The translations under genes were made by a program, and so were the position numbers. Shown here in pieces: positions 11,766 through 25,056 of a stretch of 64,000 nucleotides of DNA. Position 1 is the stretch's first letter; every line of letters begins with the position of its first letter. The notes beneath the pieces are model-generated. The model did not search any database. It saw only the letters and a list, made by a program, of their open reading frames with translations, and had not been told where the DNA came from. This DNA is from Anthoceros angustus (lineage: Eukaryota; Streptophyta; Anthocerotopsida; Anthocerotales; Anthocerotaceae): assembly GCA_010909165.1 (NCBI GenBank), contig MU008202.1, forward strand, positions 62,001-126,000, written 5' to 3'.

Positions 11766-12856
11766 TAACACATCGCTAACACCTGAAACGGACTCACATG
11801 AATCGGACACACCTCGTTGCATTTGCACTGGAATCTTTTGGCACTAATGCTGCACAGAAACAGTACCACAGCTTTGTAAAGGCTTCTCAGGCCTTCTTGC
11901 TTGACGTTCAGTTACTGCCCATCAGACAAAATCACAGGTCACAAACTTGTAACTGCTCAAGAAGTGAATTCAGTATCTTCGGCGATTATAAGTCTGAACG
12001 AATGAAAAGATTGAATAGAGGGTTTCATTTTCAGCATCTTGAGATTGGGCATGGGAGATGATGAAGTCTGCCCATCCTGCTCATGCAATGTCAGAGACTG
12101 ATGGATAGACAGGCTTGGGTCATTTTCCTGTGAGTGACTGAGCTTTCTCCTGCGCTCTGTATGAGGGAGCAGGTTTGGGGTAGTTGGCCGACTGGCAGCG
12201 TCAAGTCGGTGTCATCAGGGCGGGGAACTGCACTTGCACAGTATTTCATCAGCCAAATCGGTTAGCTGGAAGCTTCATCCGAGCCCCGCGTCTTCTTTCT
12301 CCCAAACTGACAGGCCTTGCTCAGATGGCCAGCCGCACTCAACCCTCTCAACAATGACAATCGTTGTCAGTCTGCAGAATGCCTCTCATTTCCTGCAAGA
12401 CCTTGCGTGCGGCATCTACTTACCGCGTGTTGCCATTGCTCACGTATCGTGTGGTGAACGTGATTTGGAGAGGGAGGAATTTCTGCAACTTCTCCTCGAA
12501 TAAATGTCACGCAGGTCTGATATTTCCAGCTTTCTGACCTCAGATAAGATGATTGAACAGGATGCAATTACGTGTCCTCAAGACTTGACCTGTCAAATAT
12601 TATAGCTGCAGAGCATCTTTCACCCGCCTGGCATTCACGAGGGCAACTGATGAGGATGTCGCATACCAGCGCGAGCTGCAACCCATCTGCCAATCCGAAT
12701 AAGACAACGTCGCCGTCGCATGCGTTCTGTCAGTTGTGTTCAAACCATTTTCCAGCAACTTCTTTCAGAAGACTTGGAGAGCTCTCTGCAACTGCTACTG
12801 CTCTGCGCTTCAAGTGCTGACAGCAAGACTCGATAAGACATTGGGTTGACAAGCCC

Positions 12857-12955
12857 AATGTGGGTAGCTCCTCGACTGTCCCCTTCCACAATGTTGGCAG
12901 CTCCTCAAGTGTTTCCCTCCACAATGTGGGCAGCTCCTCAAGTGTCTCCTTCCAC
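12857..12955. repeat. 33-bp tandem repeat, three copies
   Basis: Three exactly spaced 33-bp units beginning AATGTGGGTAGCTCCTC differ at a few positions. The unit length is a multiple of three, and both strands stay open across it: NVGSSSxVxxH on plus, an ETLEELPTLW-like 11-mer on minus. No surrounding coding evidence was found. Confidence 0.9.
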
Positions 12956-14371
12956 TTCTGGGCCCTTGCCAAACTCGTAATCATAAACGGGGAATGTCAC
13001 CTCTGTCATATCACACCCCCTCCGTATGCTTTTGTACCAACAACTCCCAGCTTGTATCACATCTCTCGCTCTCGCTCTCCCTCAGCAACTTGTATTGTAC
13101 CAGTGTAGTAACTACGTGTAGCTGTCATGTCTGTCAGGCTGTGGTAGCTCTCCAGCCCAGAGGAAAACCATTTACCCCGCATCCGCTTGATGCTGAAAGA
13201 CGAAAAAGGCGAGTTGGCCGACGGACAGGGATATGTGAACTTGTGAAGGGGCAGCTTTATCACTCTAAAGACTGGCTTCATAGCAATGCAGATCCGAAAT
13301 AAAATCAGATGCACGTTGTCAACAACCGGTGCGAGTCTCCGCACCCTAGCACTCCTCTGACAAGAAAGTTTCAACTCCTACATAAATCTCATCAACTCGT
13401 CGACCCATGTATGTACTTTGCAAATCGAGCTTTGCATCACAGACCAACCCAGCCATGGTATGCATCAATCCAGATGACTCCCTTGGAGGAAAGTATGAAA
13501 CACAGGCCCACAAACTGCAGGGCACAGCCTGCACGAGCAAGTCATGCATAATCCACGGTGACTGCCCCCATGCGAGTGCTTGTCCCTGCACATCCGCGAG
13601 TGAATCGGCAGAGGGAAAACTTTCGTTGCAACTTGCAAAGGGTACAATCAACCCCTGATTCCGTTAGCGTTGTGGGCGAACAGTCACGGTTGGGTTACCG
13701 AGTGGTGGATAAGTGTGAAGGCTGTTGCTGGTGGGGGGGAAGGGGGGGTCCACATTCTACAGGCTACAGTGGTCCTGGAAATCCACATCCACAACCGACC
13801 TCGGCTAATACTTTTGTAACTAATAAACCGACCGTGCGTCCGAGCTCATGGAGCACTACTCTGAGCAGCAATTACAATGCCATTAGCCTTAAGCGGCTGG
13901 TGAGGAAGAAGCACCCAGCCCAACCTGATATACGATACTGTAGCTACTGTATGTGCCTTTCTCCACGGAACGGGGGGAGATGTGGAATGCAATGGTGACT
14001 TGTGCCTGAGAACCATAGCCAAGTCTCGTACGCGTTGCGTACTCGTTTGGAAGGAGGCAAGTAGATATGCTGCTGGAGCTGGTACACTAGGAGGAAGAAT
14101 CTTGCTCGTGACCCGAGGACACGTAGCTGAGTATATCTGCATCTACAGTGATTTTCAAAATACCTTTTTTCCTTTTTCAGGAAAAGGAAAAGGTTGTGTG
14201 ATGAGGCTGGCTGTGGAACAGTGGAAACCCATGCGGATTCCGGGAGCACGCCTGCATCAGGAATTGGATTTGCGGCGGAAGGAAAAGTTTGTCGTTGCAG
14301 ATGCCACCTCCGCATTTAGGCAGCGAATAACAGTGGATGGAGCCTGGAGGAAGGGAAAGGTGGGTTGTGCC

Positions 14372-14420
14372 GGCTGGGCTGGGCTGGGCTGGGCTGGGCT
14401 GGGCTGGGCTGGGCTGGGCT
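14372..14420. repeat. (GGGCT)n pentanucleotide array
   Basis: About nine perfect GGGCT units, followed by related GACTCGACTTGG sequence. It is the same motif, on the opposite strand, as the CCCAG array at 32872-32940. Confidence 0.95.
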
Positions 14421-15844
14421 CGACTCGACTTGGCTTACCTTGGTTTGGTTGATGGGGGCTGGGGTGGAGTGGGGCGAGGCGAGGCGATGAGATGAGATGA
14501 GATGGTGACCTGGTCTGGGCTGGGGCCGCGGACCGTCGTGGTGCTCTAGCAGCGTTTCGAAAGCTCCTGACATGCGGTGGCTGGTTTTCGAGGCAGCAGC
14601 AGCAGAGTGAGGACAGGCGGGACGGCACAGCTAGCAACCAACTTTTTGTGTGAGCTGTTGCTTTTGAGTGGCGCATTCAGCCTGCTAATACGACAGCTAA
14701 CAAACGGTGTGCGTTGCAAGCCTGCCTCCCGGAGGCCTCGGAAACGGGGAAAAACAGGGCCCGAATTTGGGCAGAGCCCAGGCGCCTCGTAAGCACATCG
14801 CATAGCTATGCGGGGCTTTCTTTCTGCGTGCTATGCAGTGCTGTGCTGTGCCTGGTAAGTGAGTGTGTATTACGTAACGGCCTTGGGGAGGGATGCTACG
14901 GTGCAGAGCAGTCGAGGCCGTTAGTTCAGTGAACCTAGGTAGGTGGTTGTTGAGAGGAGGAAAGCGAGCGCAAAACCATATCCGCATTTCCAGCAGTCAA
15001 CTTCACAAGGAGTCAGCACAACATGATAGGGTACAGATTTTCACGCCCCGCAAAGCAGATTTTAAACCAACCAGCCAGCCAGCCTCACCATTAAAGTACC
15101 ACACTCCATATCACTTCGTCCTCCTGCCAGCATGTTATGCACTCACCATTTCTTACCTTACCAACACCACCCGTAGGCACCGTCATGGCATGTGGGCAGG
15201 GGAAAGCAAGAAAGAAAAAAAGAACGCAAGCGCACCCGCACCCGCACCCGCTTCCCGGATGAAAGCAAGTACTAGCGAGCCGAAGAATACATAAAGTTCA
15301 AGACCCTCGACAACAGCAAGAAACTCATGCCCAAGCAAGCAGCACACACCCGCCAGCTGGAGTCCACACCACCACGTCCACGGAGGAAGCACCACCCCTC
15401 GCTAAAACCACCCAAGATTGGAACATCTTTTCACTTCAGGCTTCCGACAGCGATCACATTATTGAATGGCACTAGTGACCTAGTCTACTTGGACAGACAC
15501 TCACTGCAGGAGTGTGGAGGATCGGATTGGATTGGTTTTGAGACTGTCTACGATACCTCACCCGAGATGTAGCATAAATACCAACTTACAAGGGTGCTGC
15601 AGAGTCACCAATTAACAAGTATTCACAGGAGCAAATTCTGTCGAGAGTCTCTTATTCCTACCTAGAACCTGCGCAGGCTATCACGGCTGATTGTTGCACT
15701 GTAACTGTACTCTAACCACTAACCAAATGAACAATCACACCAATAGTCCCTATTATCTGCAATCCTAGCTCAACCTAGTCAAAAACCACATAGCTACCGC
15801 AAAAGACTTGACTATCGTACTGGAAAAACTGCGTCTATGAAAGC

Positions 15845-17176
15845 TCACCCAGCTTTTCTTGGCAAGGAAGGGGCAACAGAGCCGAAAAAATCATGGTGAG
15901 AATTCAGAGACTGTAATTCGGAAGGGAAGGAATGGAAAGGAGGGGTGCAGGTTGTCGCATGGGCTGCAGCCATGTACTTCTGAACCTCCTTGGCAACCAT
16001 GTCCTTCATCACAGCAAACAAACCTGCATTCACTGCGTCCAGGCCAGATCCAGGATTGGGCCACGGCACCTGTGCTTGGGGCTGAAACATGGGCGCCAGG
16101 ACCTGGGCCACAGCTGTCCTGACAGCAACATTCATAAAATCAGTGGCAGCATCCACTACTTTAGGATAGGGAGCAGGAGCCTCAGGCTGGGCAGCAGCAG
16201 CACCAGGTGGCGGCGGCGGCGGCGGGCTGAGCATGTTGGCGGAGCAAGTCGGAGGCGGCATCGACGAAGATTCGCGGGGCTCCGGAATGGGGGCCGGGCC
16301 CCAGCAAGCACCGCCTCCAAAATCTTTCCTCTGCTCTGGAGGAGTTTGAACACGCAAAGGCGCGTGAGTGGGCTGCTGGCTGACTGTGGAGAGGTGAGAC
16401 AACTCCCCGTCGTTCCTGCTCCTGCTGCTTCCTGGGAGCGAAAGGCTCAAAGAGGTGGGAGGATCCGTGCTGGAGCTGGACGTCTCAGATGGCGGCTGCT
16501 TGCCCACCGCAATACTTGGGCCGTAGGAGGTGAAGGCCGATGGGCGAGGAACCGGCCGGAAAACTTGCGGAGTCAAGACCGTGGTAGGATCACTGTGGTC
16601 GGAGGCAGTGGGGGAGCCAGGCCCAAAATTGAGCTTCTTCAATCTCCGGGAATCCACTTCCCAACCGTTGTCTTCTTGCAAACTACCATCATTGGACATT
16701 TCGTTGCTGCTCCTCTTCCTCCCATCCACACTGCAAATTTCATCGTCATCCCGGGAGATTTTACACACATAGCTGTTCTCTTCCTCAGCCCTGGACTTCT
16801 CGTACCTCCGCCGCAGCGTCGAATTCCAGTGGTTCTTTATCGCATTGTCGGTCCGGCCTGGCAACAACCGAGCAATTGTGGCCCACTTATTACCGTGCCG
16901 AGCGTGGGCCTCGATGATGGCCAGGTCCTCCGAAGGCGTGAAGGGCCGGTGCTGCACCTGAGGACTGAGCTGGTTGCACCACCTGAGGCGACATGACTTG
17001 CCGGAGCGCCCGGGGATCCCCTTGCTTATGAGAGACCAATTGCGGGCGCCATACTTGTCCACCAGCTTCTGCAGAGCACTGTCTTCCTCAGGGCTCCACG
17101 GTCCTTTTATTCGGTCGTTTTCCTCTGACAGATTAGACCGTTGTGTCGCTAATGCCATGCTAAAGGCACTTCCCAC
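15845..17176 (-). CDS. R2R3-MYB transcription factor, MYB44-like (subgroup 22)
   Basis: Nuclear DNA-binding regulator, a single uninterrupted exon of 443 codons; an in-frame ATG six codons in (17158) could also be used. R2 (about residues 22-72) begins [11 protein letters not shown] and contains [21 protein letters not shown]3 (about 73-124) contains [20 protein letters not shown] and [18 protein letters not shown]. The three spaced Trp residues of R2 are present; R3 has Phe in place of the first. [17 protein letters not shown] followed by an R3 ending in NHWNSTL is typical of the MYB44/70/73/77 group, which is usually intronless and linked to abscisic acid and stress responses. Around residue 245 LSLSLPG is an EAR-type repression motif. 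A proline run and a Gln/Ala-rich C-terminus follow. The downstream target set cannot be inferred. Confidence 0.95.
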   Translation of the reverse strand: MGSAFSMALATQRSNLSEENDRIKGPWSPEEDSALQKLVDKYGARNWSLISKGIPGRSGKSCRLRWCNQLSPQVQHRPFTPSEDLAIIEAHARHGNKWATIARLLPGRTDNAIKNHWNSTLRRRYEKSRAEEENSYVCKISRDDDEICSVDGRKRSSNEMSNDGSLQEDNGWEVDSRRLKKLNFGPGSPTASDHSDPTTVLTPQVFRPVPRPSAFTSYGPSIAVGKQPPSETSSSSTDPPTSLSLSLPGSSRSRNDGELSHLSTVSQQPTHAPLRVQTPPEQRKDFGGGACWGPAPIPEPRESSSMPPPTCSANMLSPPPPPPPGAAAAQPEAPAPYPKVVDAATDFMNVAVRTAVAQVLAPMFQPQAQVPWPNPGSGLDAVNAGLFAVMKDMVAKEVQKYMAAAHATTCTPPFHSFPSELQSLNSHHDFFGSVAPSLPRKAG

Positions 17177-19894
17177 TCTGTCGCATGCAAGTCAAAGACG
17201 GAGAAGCCCACCCTCTACTAGCACTACCTAGACCGGCACCCACGGCGCGGCGTGCCCGTCGAAAATCATAGAACGATAGAAGCAGCACAAGAGGAAGCTG
17301 GGAGTACAACCAAGCCGTATGCACACTACGGAGGAGGCCTCCATGTGCAGACCGACCGGAAACCTCCCCAAGAAACGGCTCTCCTACACGATCACAATTG
17401 ATGTGAAATCGCGTTCTTCACCAACAGCAGGCCAGCCAATTGCTAGACCAAAGCAATTCCCAAACACACACCGAAAGACAGCCAATTCCAGGCGCCGCAC
17501 ACAAGGCGCGAGCTGCGCCAGACAAACAAGAGCAGACCGCACCAGAGTCACAGGAAATGACTCCCTCTTCACCCTCACCCTATACCTTGCCCTCTACCTC
17601 ACACTCACACCCTCACCGCCGCACCGACACCAACCCAGCGCTGCGGCGGGATGCCCCGCGGAAGAAAGATCCAAAAGCAGCCGCACACCAAGAAACACGA
17701 CACCGCACACCAAGCAGCAGAGGCGGCCGCTGCAAATCCTCCACCACCCGCAGATCCAGAAAGCGGCCACAAATTCCGCCGCTTCAACACTCAGCAAAAG
17801 AGCCGAGGCAGAGCCGCCTGCTCCACGGCTCTCCAAGAATCCGTCCTGAAGGCACCTACTCAGGACACACCTTCACACAAGCCTGTCCCACCCGAGAGAA
17901 GCCACACCAGAAGCACAGCAAGAGAAGCAACACCGCAACTCCAATACTCCGAAAACCTCCACAGCCAGCGCTCCGAAGAGCCAAAACCAAAGATCCCTGC
18001 GAGTGGGAAGGAGAGGAGGAGAAGGAACTCGAGAGAGGAGGAGGAGGAGGGGAAGAAAGGGAGGAAAGGGAAGGAGGAAGCACAGGAAAGCGCCCGCTTG
18101 AAGGAGGGGCGGGGCGCCCTCTGGGAGCATTAAGCCGGCGAGGCGACTCCAGGCTGCTCTTGTAGCTCTCTCTTGCCCGGGCCAGGAGGCCAGGAGGGAG
18201 GGAGGCGCGGTAGAGAGAGGATGACCCGCAGCGGAGAGAGAGGATGGGATGCGGAGCAGCCCGGTCGTGCTCCGTGTTTGAACAGGAAGATGTATGTCCG
18301 AACCATGGCAACACGTAACGGGCCGTTGTACCCACTGATTTTGGGGGGGATTTTTTTTGGCGGGCTGCCCGGAATCCGGATGCCATACATGATGGCGGGC
18401 GTCAGGCATGATGCCCGCATGGCCCATGCGAGGGCATGCATGACGTATGAGGTCCCACGCGGCCGTTGGAACTGATTGCCGGAATCCTGTGGTTCCTTTC
18501 GCCGGAACCGGACCCAGCTGGCAACCGGCGGTAGCGGGTGTCGCCCGGGATTCACCGCATATGCCCCATCCGGCGTCTTGAAGTTTGCGAAAGATGAGGC
18601 CACGGATCTTGGGTCATGCAGGTTGCAAGTGCAAGTGAAGCGATATGTTAGGTTCAATGGACCGGAATTGCGCATGGGATTGAAATGCTGTTATGAATCT
18701 TACCCTTGGGTGGCTTACGTCAATGGGAGGGCGCTTGTTTGTGGAATGTGTGGAACATCCATCTACTTGTCTTATTCCCCTCGTCCCTTGCCCATTTATT
18801 GCAAAGCATATGGGCATATGAAGTGTACCAGATCATGTATGCTTGTTTTGTTTCACAAGATAATTCTGGTCTTAATACGTGGAGGATAGAATTTCAAACT
18901 ACTTACTTTCGTTGGTGAATGGGTTTCCTTAGGTCTATAATTTTTAGTTTACAACATAAACGTAACAAAGTGAAAGACACACTTCTTTTATACCAAAGCA
19001 CATGGGGGACTGAATTTTAAGAGCAAAGAGACGTGTGAAACAAGGAGAAGTATATATTAATGGGTTTTGAATCCCAAGGATAAGTAGTGAGTACATGTAC
19101 ATATTGTGTGGGGCTGGATGCGTCCTTCTCTTCCTGGCAAGGGAAGGATATGCTCGTGAGGATAAGCATGTGGAATGCAGTAGCTGGTGGGTCGTGCGCG
19201 TTGCTGAGGATATGGATATGCTTCAAGCATGTAAGGACTATAACAGTTACGTGGTGGCAGGTGCAAGTGCGTGTAATAGGGCCGTGCCAACTGATCGTGT
19301 ACTGTGCTTTCTTCCACCAACATGTGAAGAAGCAGGCTTTTGCAGTGAACATACAGAGTACGTAGATACTTTTCTCCACCAACTTCACTGTCTTCGATAT
19401 TTTCCACCGACCCACCAAAAGATGTACGCTCATGAATGATTGGGAACAACTTGGGCCTCATGAATTGTGCTCGGGCTGTTTGTAGCGTGGAAGGACTCGG
19501 GCTTGAACTTGGGCTTGTAGCTTGAAAGGATCGCGCTTTATTGTTCAATTTTTTGCTTAATTATGTTTCTATGGTCTCGAGTGCTAGATACTTGAATCAA
19601 ATATGTGGTTTATGAATAAGCAATGATATAGCTACTCTTTCGGAGACATAACTATGTATTTAAACCAACATAGCGCTAAAATGTTGCTTGGTTCCACACC
19701 AAGTGGAAAGCATGACGGGTCATCATGAGATTGGAGAGTGTTAAATTTCACTTAGATTAAATTTTATTTAAAAAATATATCAATGTATCACATTTGTGCA
19801 TAGGATCCGACTTGGTCAAGTGTTTCTCTTCAGATGCATACATTATTCCTTGCGTGTAGCAGAGGAAAGAATGAGTAAAGCAGCGAGAGATAAG

Positions 19895-19994
19895 TTTCAA
19901 AGAAAAAGACAAACTAGTTTATGAAATACTTGCCTATTGGCTGGGTTTTAAAGAAAAAGACAAACTAGTTATGAAATGTTTGGCTATTGGCTGA
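19895..19994. repeat. Pair of ~48-bp direct repeats
   Basis: AAAGAAAAAGACAAACTAGT followed by TATGAAAT and CTATTGGCTG occurs twice back to back with small differences, a recent short tandem duplication. Confidence 0.85.
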
Positions 19995-20015
19995 GACATG
20001 CAGTGGACCTCTCCG

Positions 20016-20043
20016 ATAACTAGATAAGCTTTTATCTAGTTAT
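20016..20043. repeat. Perfect 12-bp inverted repeat
   Basis: ATAACTAGATAA, a four-base GCTT spacer, then its exact reverse complement. It can form a 12-bp hairpin. No adjacent gene or element was recognised, so its role is unknown. Confidence 0.9.
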
Positions 20044-23000
20044 GGAGACCCAATTTGATGAGTCAATTGGGACAAAAAAGATGTAGCCGACCAATGAAAT
20101 ATGAGTTTGGTGCAGGATAAGGTGGGAAAAAAAGTTCTCAATTCGAATGAATTATTTACCAAGACAAGCACGTGTTTAGGGCTCATGGGTGGTGTGGGTG
20201 AGCCAAATACATTTTGTCGTTATATCCATGAAAATCACAAGGAAATGCCAAGTTGGGTATATTTTGTACAAAAGCCTTGGTAAATGAGAAACTCTTGTTG
20301 GCGAGTCTTTAAATGCAACATCCAAACATCACACAAATAGATGGATATGATATGTTATTTGGAGAATTTTTTGTAGTTAGGACCAAGGTGCTTTTGAACA
20401 TGTGCACACATGCATGTTAGGAGAGATTGGGAAGGCGCGAGGGCCACTTTTCTAGGTGGCAAAAAGTGGGCACCTCCATATGATGCATTTTTGTTTTCTT
20501 GCTCCAGCCCAAGTGGCTTTGGTGAACAAGGGATGCAAGGGTGGCTTGTGTTATTGGGTGCTTGGCAGCTGCTGGCCTTGTTAGCAGCTCGTTGTTTGCT
20601 TCGGTGGGCGGCAGCGATGGATGCGAAGGCGAGTGAGGAATTCATGGGGGAATCGTGAAAAGAGTGATAGCTACCTACCGGATGCCTTTGCAGAGCCCTA
20701 CACCGCACACCGCACACCGCACAGCCCTAGGGGAAGGGAAGGGAAGGAAGGCCCTACCGCTACAACCCCACACGGTTTGGCAGGTTTCAGGTACGACAAC
20801 ATGAAAGGAGGCGGATTAGTGGGGCCAGCAAGCAAAGGTTTTGACGACGGTTTTGAGCGGCTGGGTTGCGTCACCGGTTTTGAGTGGAGTTCCATTATCA
20901 AACTGAAAAAACAAACCCGTTACCCAACAACACAAGGATGCGGTGCGGTGGGGCGTGACGACACCGGTACAGGTATGTAACGGGGGCCCGGCCCGGCCCG
21001 GCCCGGCGCACCCGGTGGAGTGTCACGACCAGCGTGGAGCCTGGAGAACCTGGCGCCATAATTACCGTGTCCAGGTTAAGTTAACTGGGCGCATCGCAGC
21101 AGGAACAGCGCACCGGGTCGTCCACCGTTGCCGGCAAGGATGCCCTCCCTGCCCTGCTACTTTGCCAGGCCGTTAGCGGTACGTGTTGAGAGTAGTTACC
21201 TGACGGACATTACTATCCGCCAGCGCTCCCTGCTGGCCCCTGCCCTCCCGCCTCCCCGCCCGTGCGGCTGGGGCGCTGGAGCGCTGGAGGCTGGAGGCGA
21301 CCGGCCACCGGTTGAGTTGGCGAAACTGGTCGCTGCCCTCCCCGCCCATGCGTCCATGCTGCATGCCATACCATGCTGCACATTCACATACATACGTGCC
21401 TGCGTATGTACATAGATACGATACATGCCCGTTGACCAGGTGGGCGGGACGAGACGAAGAAGGAAGACTAGACAAATACAATACGTGTTTTAAATGTAGC
21501 ATGCAGCCAGCGTCCATACCTCCCAGGCCCAGGGCGGAATTTGGTACTTTGTACACCCAGGGTCCTATGATACTTAGACGTGGTGAGCCTCAGCTTTTTA
21601 AAATCACAATGCCATGAAAGGATTTGAGAACCGACGGGTGGGTTCCTATTGTTGTGAGGACATCATGGACGAGCCGGCTACCACTTAAGGGGCCATATCT
21701 CATCTAAGCATGAAGTCTACATACCTAGCCAATGGAGATAGAATATTTGTGGATAGGGATATATCATGTTGTTAAAAGATGGTAGATCATGTGGCTCCCA
21801 AGGCTTGATAAGAGAGGTTGGTAAGGAGCAGCCTTATTTGCGGCCGAGACAAGAGAGATCATAAACCAGGATATGTTTTATTGAGGGAAAAAAACGATGG
21901 AAAAAACCCATTCAGCAGGGGACAACCAAGGTGCACCCCGAGGATCAAGGTGAAAAGGAGCGACTAAGCTCCTTACCTAAAATCACCTATTGTTCCCAAA
22001 ACATCATTCGCAAGAAGAACAAATGGCTTGCAAACTACGGACGAAGAGGAAGAAGCGTCACCTGTCGTCGCCGCCTTATGAAGGATTGTCATCGAGAGGG
22101 CCCTTTGAAGGCCAATAGAGACTCACTGTCTGAAGTAAGCTGTGAAATAAGAAAGGGACAGCCCCGTGCCATGCCTTCGGGAGTGGTAGGATTTCGCACA
22201 CAACTTGAGAAATTTATCGAAGTCCGCAGCCATTACCCCATCATTTTGAGTGCGAACGGAATAAAGAAGCTGCCCGCTTGCTTCTCGCTGCACTTCCTAA
22301 CCTTGAAAGCAGTGCCCAATCGTGATTAGTGATAACCTAAGCAGAGATGGTGTCTTGGCCGGCCCACCACGTCAGATTTCCCTGCTCCCTCAAGGAAATT
22401 TTACAAGATTTCCTCCTCCACACTAGACACAAGATCCTCCAGGATAGGTCCTCCTGGAGGATGAAGCGAGAGGCCAGAGCAGGAGATGATAGGGCCCAGC
22501 TGCCTAAAAAAATCGCCGGGGAAGAAACCTCCAATGAGAGTACGCCGACGCCCCAAACTGCACTGGCATGAACGCTTGCCAGCGGGCCAAATTCCCCACA
22601 GGGCACTCGAAAGCCCCTGGGCCCATGATGTCCCCAAGACTATCCATTATCTTTCTGTCAAACCCTTGCAATCGAGACAAGAGAACTGGGGACTTGGGAG
22701 GCATGCGCATGAGGTAACCAGGACGCCTAGCGAAGCGAGAGGAAAGAAGTCTAAAGGCCACATAAGCATCCCCCAGCAGAGGGAGGTCCTCAACATGGGA
22801 CAGGTCCTCTGCAAGAGCTTGGTCCAAGAAGCTCCCGATGCAGTCAGGGGAGCGGAAGGGGACCCCAAAATTTGAAGATCCAACGCCGGAGCAATCTCCC
22901 CAACACGGAACTGCAAAGTGGGCAGGATGCTCGACGGGGACTAGACGCGACACTTGTAGAGCTTGACCTTCAAGGCAACTAAAGAAACCTCATGGGAGAA

Positions 23001-23066
23001 GAGCTGGAAGGCCTCCTAAACCTTGTTCCTAGGCCCAAGGATGTGAGAGTCGTCTACCAGTGACGG

Positions 23067-24072
23067 GAAGACACATTCATGCCCAAAGGAAGCAGCCCTA
23101 GAAAGGGCCCTGTAGTGAGCATTGGCAAAGAGGGCACCGCCCAAATGGTCACCTTGCTTGGTACCTGTGGCTGATTCCAAGACGAAAACAACAAATCCCG
23201 AAGAGACGTTCCTATACTGATAGTAGAGGTTGGAAGATTTCATGTAGAATCCAGATAAAAGGTATAAGGCTCCCCAGGACACCACTAGCTTCCCTAAGCT
23301 CCTCAGACATAACGCTTCTGGAAATGGTATAGAAGGCGTTCTCAACATCCACATGTCTGTTAAGGCATGCCTGCACGCCAAACACCACAGGACTTGCAAC
23401 CCCCCGGAGTGGCAATGCCAAATTGAAGGGGGTTTAGGTGCTGATGGAGGTGGGTGCTCGGGCTCTGGCGTGTGTCCACCCACGGCTGGGGAAGCCTTCA
23501 TGCGGCTCCTTAACAATACTATTACCCTTTAATGTCGCCTCGAGAGATCCGATGAGGCATTTTCCACAGCAGCAGCTGAGAAAAAGAGCTAGGGAAAGCC
23601 GCTGGATGGGTCTTCAGGGAGAAAAAGGTTACCGAAGATGGTCAAACACCGTCCCAGACAGTCCGGGAGAAGAAAGAAGTGGGGCTGAGAGGCAGGGCAA
23701 AAGTCGTGCGGTCCAGGGAGAAGGGGTCCTCAAGCACAGAATCGAGTATGTTCGGGGGGATGCCATCCTTCAGGGCTGGATGGAGGGCACGAAGGGCTGC
23801 AATGGTCTCCTCAGTAGCAGGGGGTGAAGAGCCCTCGCATCGCGGCCATATTCGCCTACTTGACCCAACAACTTGCAGCTCCGCAGGTTCGTTGCCACAC
23901 CCGGGGCTTGTTCCACTTGCAGCGCGAATTCCACCCGAGTCTTAGAAGCTGGCAATGCCTCTTTTTAAAGAGATGCCCAATCTCCGGCCCGAAAGTCATA
24001 GAGGCGATTGGCGACCTCCCGATGACCAGAAGCCCTATCCCTAGTACAATGCAAACACCACGGGTAGAAGCG
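23067..24072. repeat. RT element tandem duplication, unit A
   Basis: About 1.0 kb directly repeated by the next unit. It starts GAAGACACATTCATGCCCAA and returns to the same words at its end. This unit keeps the longer, more coherent reading frames, for example RVEFALQVEQAPGVATNL at 23770-23955. Confidence 0.9.
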
Positions 24073-25056
24073 GAAGACACATTCATGCCCAAAGGAAGCG
24101 ACCCTAGAAAGGGCCCGTAGTGAGCATTGGCAAGAGGCACCGCCCAAATGGTCACCTTGCTTGGTACACGTGGCTGATTCCAAGACGAAAACAACAAATC
24201 CCGAAGAGACGTTCCTATACTGATAGTAGAGGTTGGAAGATTTCATGTAGAATCCAGATAAAAGGTATAAGGCTCCCCAGGACACCACTAGCTTCCCTAA
24301 GCTCCTCAGACATAACGCTTCTGGAAATGGTATAGAAGGCGTTCTCAACATCCACATGTCCGTTAAGGCATGCCTGCACGCCAAACACCACAGGACTTGC
24401 AACCCCCCGGAGTGGCAATGCCAAATTGAAGGGGGTTTAGGTGCTGATGGAGGTGGGTGCTCGGGCTCTGGCGTGTGTCCACCCACGGCTGGGGAAGCCT
24501 TCATGCGGCTCCTTAACAATACTATTACCCTTTAATGTCGCCTCGAGAGATCCGATGAGGCATTTTCCAGCTGAGAAAAAGAGCTAGGGAAAGCCGCTGG
24601 ATGGGTCTTCAGGGAGAAAAAGGTTACCGAAGATGGTCAAACACCGTCCCAGACAGTCCGGGAGAAGAAAGAAGTGGGGCTGAGAGGCAGGGCAAAAGTC
24701 GTGCGGTCCAGGGAGAAGGGGTCCTCAAGCACAGAATCGAGTATGTTCGGGGGGATGCCATCCTTCAGGGCTGGATGGAGGGCACGAAGGGCTGCAATGG
24801 TCTCCTCAGTAGCAGGGGGTGAAGAGCCCTCGCATCGCGGCCATATTCGCCTACTTGACCCAACAACTTGCGACTCCAGGTTGCCACACCCGGGCTTGTT
24901 CCACTTGCGGTATTCACCGAGTCTTAGAAGCTGGCAATGCCTCTTTTTAAAGAGATGCCCAATCTCCGGCCCGAAAGTCATAGAGGCGATTGGCGACCTC
25001 CCGATGACCAGAAGCCCTATCCCTAGTACAATGCAAACACCACCGGGGTAGAAGCA
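24073..25056. repeat. RT element tandem duplication, unit B
   Basis: Second unit, about 20 bp shorter. Nearly all differences from unit A are small deletions, seen at both ends (24075-24150 and 24865-24925) and at 24568. The GTKQGDHLGG frame is broken here. Confidence 0.9.

Larger units (their letters stand above)
11766..15844. other. Gene-free region between the WD40 and MYB genes
   Basis: About 4 kb in which no frame shows a recognisable protein and no exon chain could be built. It holds a 3 x 33-bp repeat (12857-12955), a GGGCT array (14372-14420) and short GAGATGAGAT-type runs near 14490. The right end should include the 3' UTR of the minus-strand MYB gene. A non-coding transcript cannot be excluded. 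Confidence 0.5.
17177..22339. other. Gene-free region between the MYB gene and the RT element
   Basis: 17.2-18.2 kb is GC- and purine/pyrimidine-biased and probably holds the 5' leader and promoter of the minus-strand MYB gene; overlapping open frames on both strands are explained by composition. 18.2-22.3 kb has no supported gene. AT-rich stretches (18.9-20.4 kb) alternate with GC-rich ones. Contained structures are a 48-bp direct repeat (19895-19994), a perfect inverted repeat (20016-20043) and a GCCCG array (20986-21006). Confidence 0.5.

Noticed and set aside
15932-16996. 354-codon plus-strand ORF opposite the MYB gene
   Set aside because: It is the antisense shadow of the GC-rich MYB exon and has no protein family pattern.
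17440-18427. Long overlapping ORFs on both strands upstream of the MYB gene
   Set aside because: Low-complexity Lys/Arg/Glu or Ser/Leu/Pro translations of GA- or CT-rich DNA.
21931-22329. 132-codon plus-strand ORF beside the RT element
   Set aside because: Probably the reverse strand of the 3' part of the minus-strand retroelement; no pattern of its own.
24073-25056. Counting the two RT units as two separate elements
   Set aside because: They share one upstream and one downstream context and overlap by direct duplication, so they were kept as one element.
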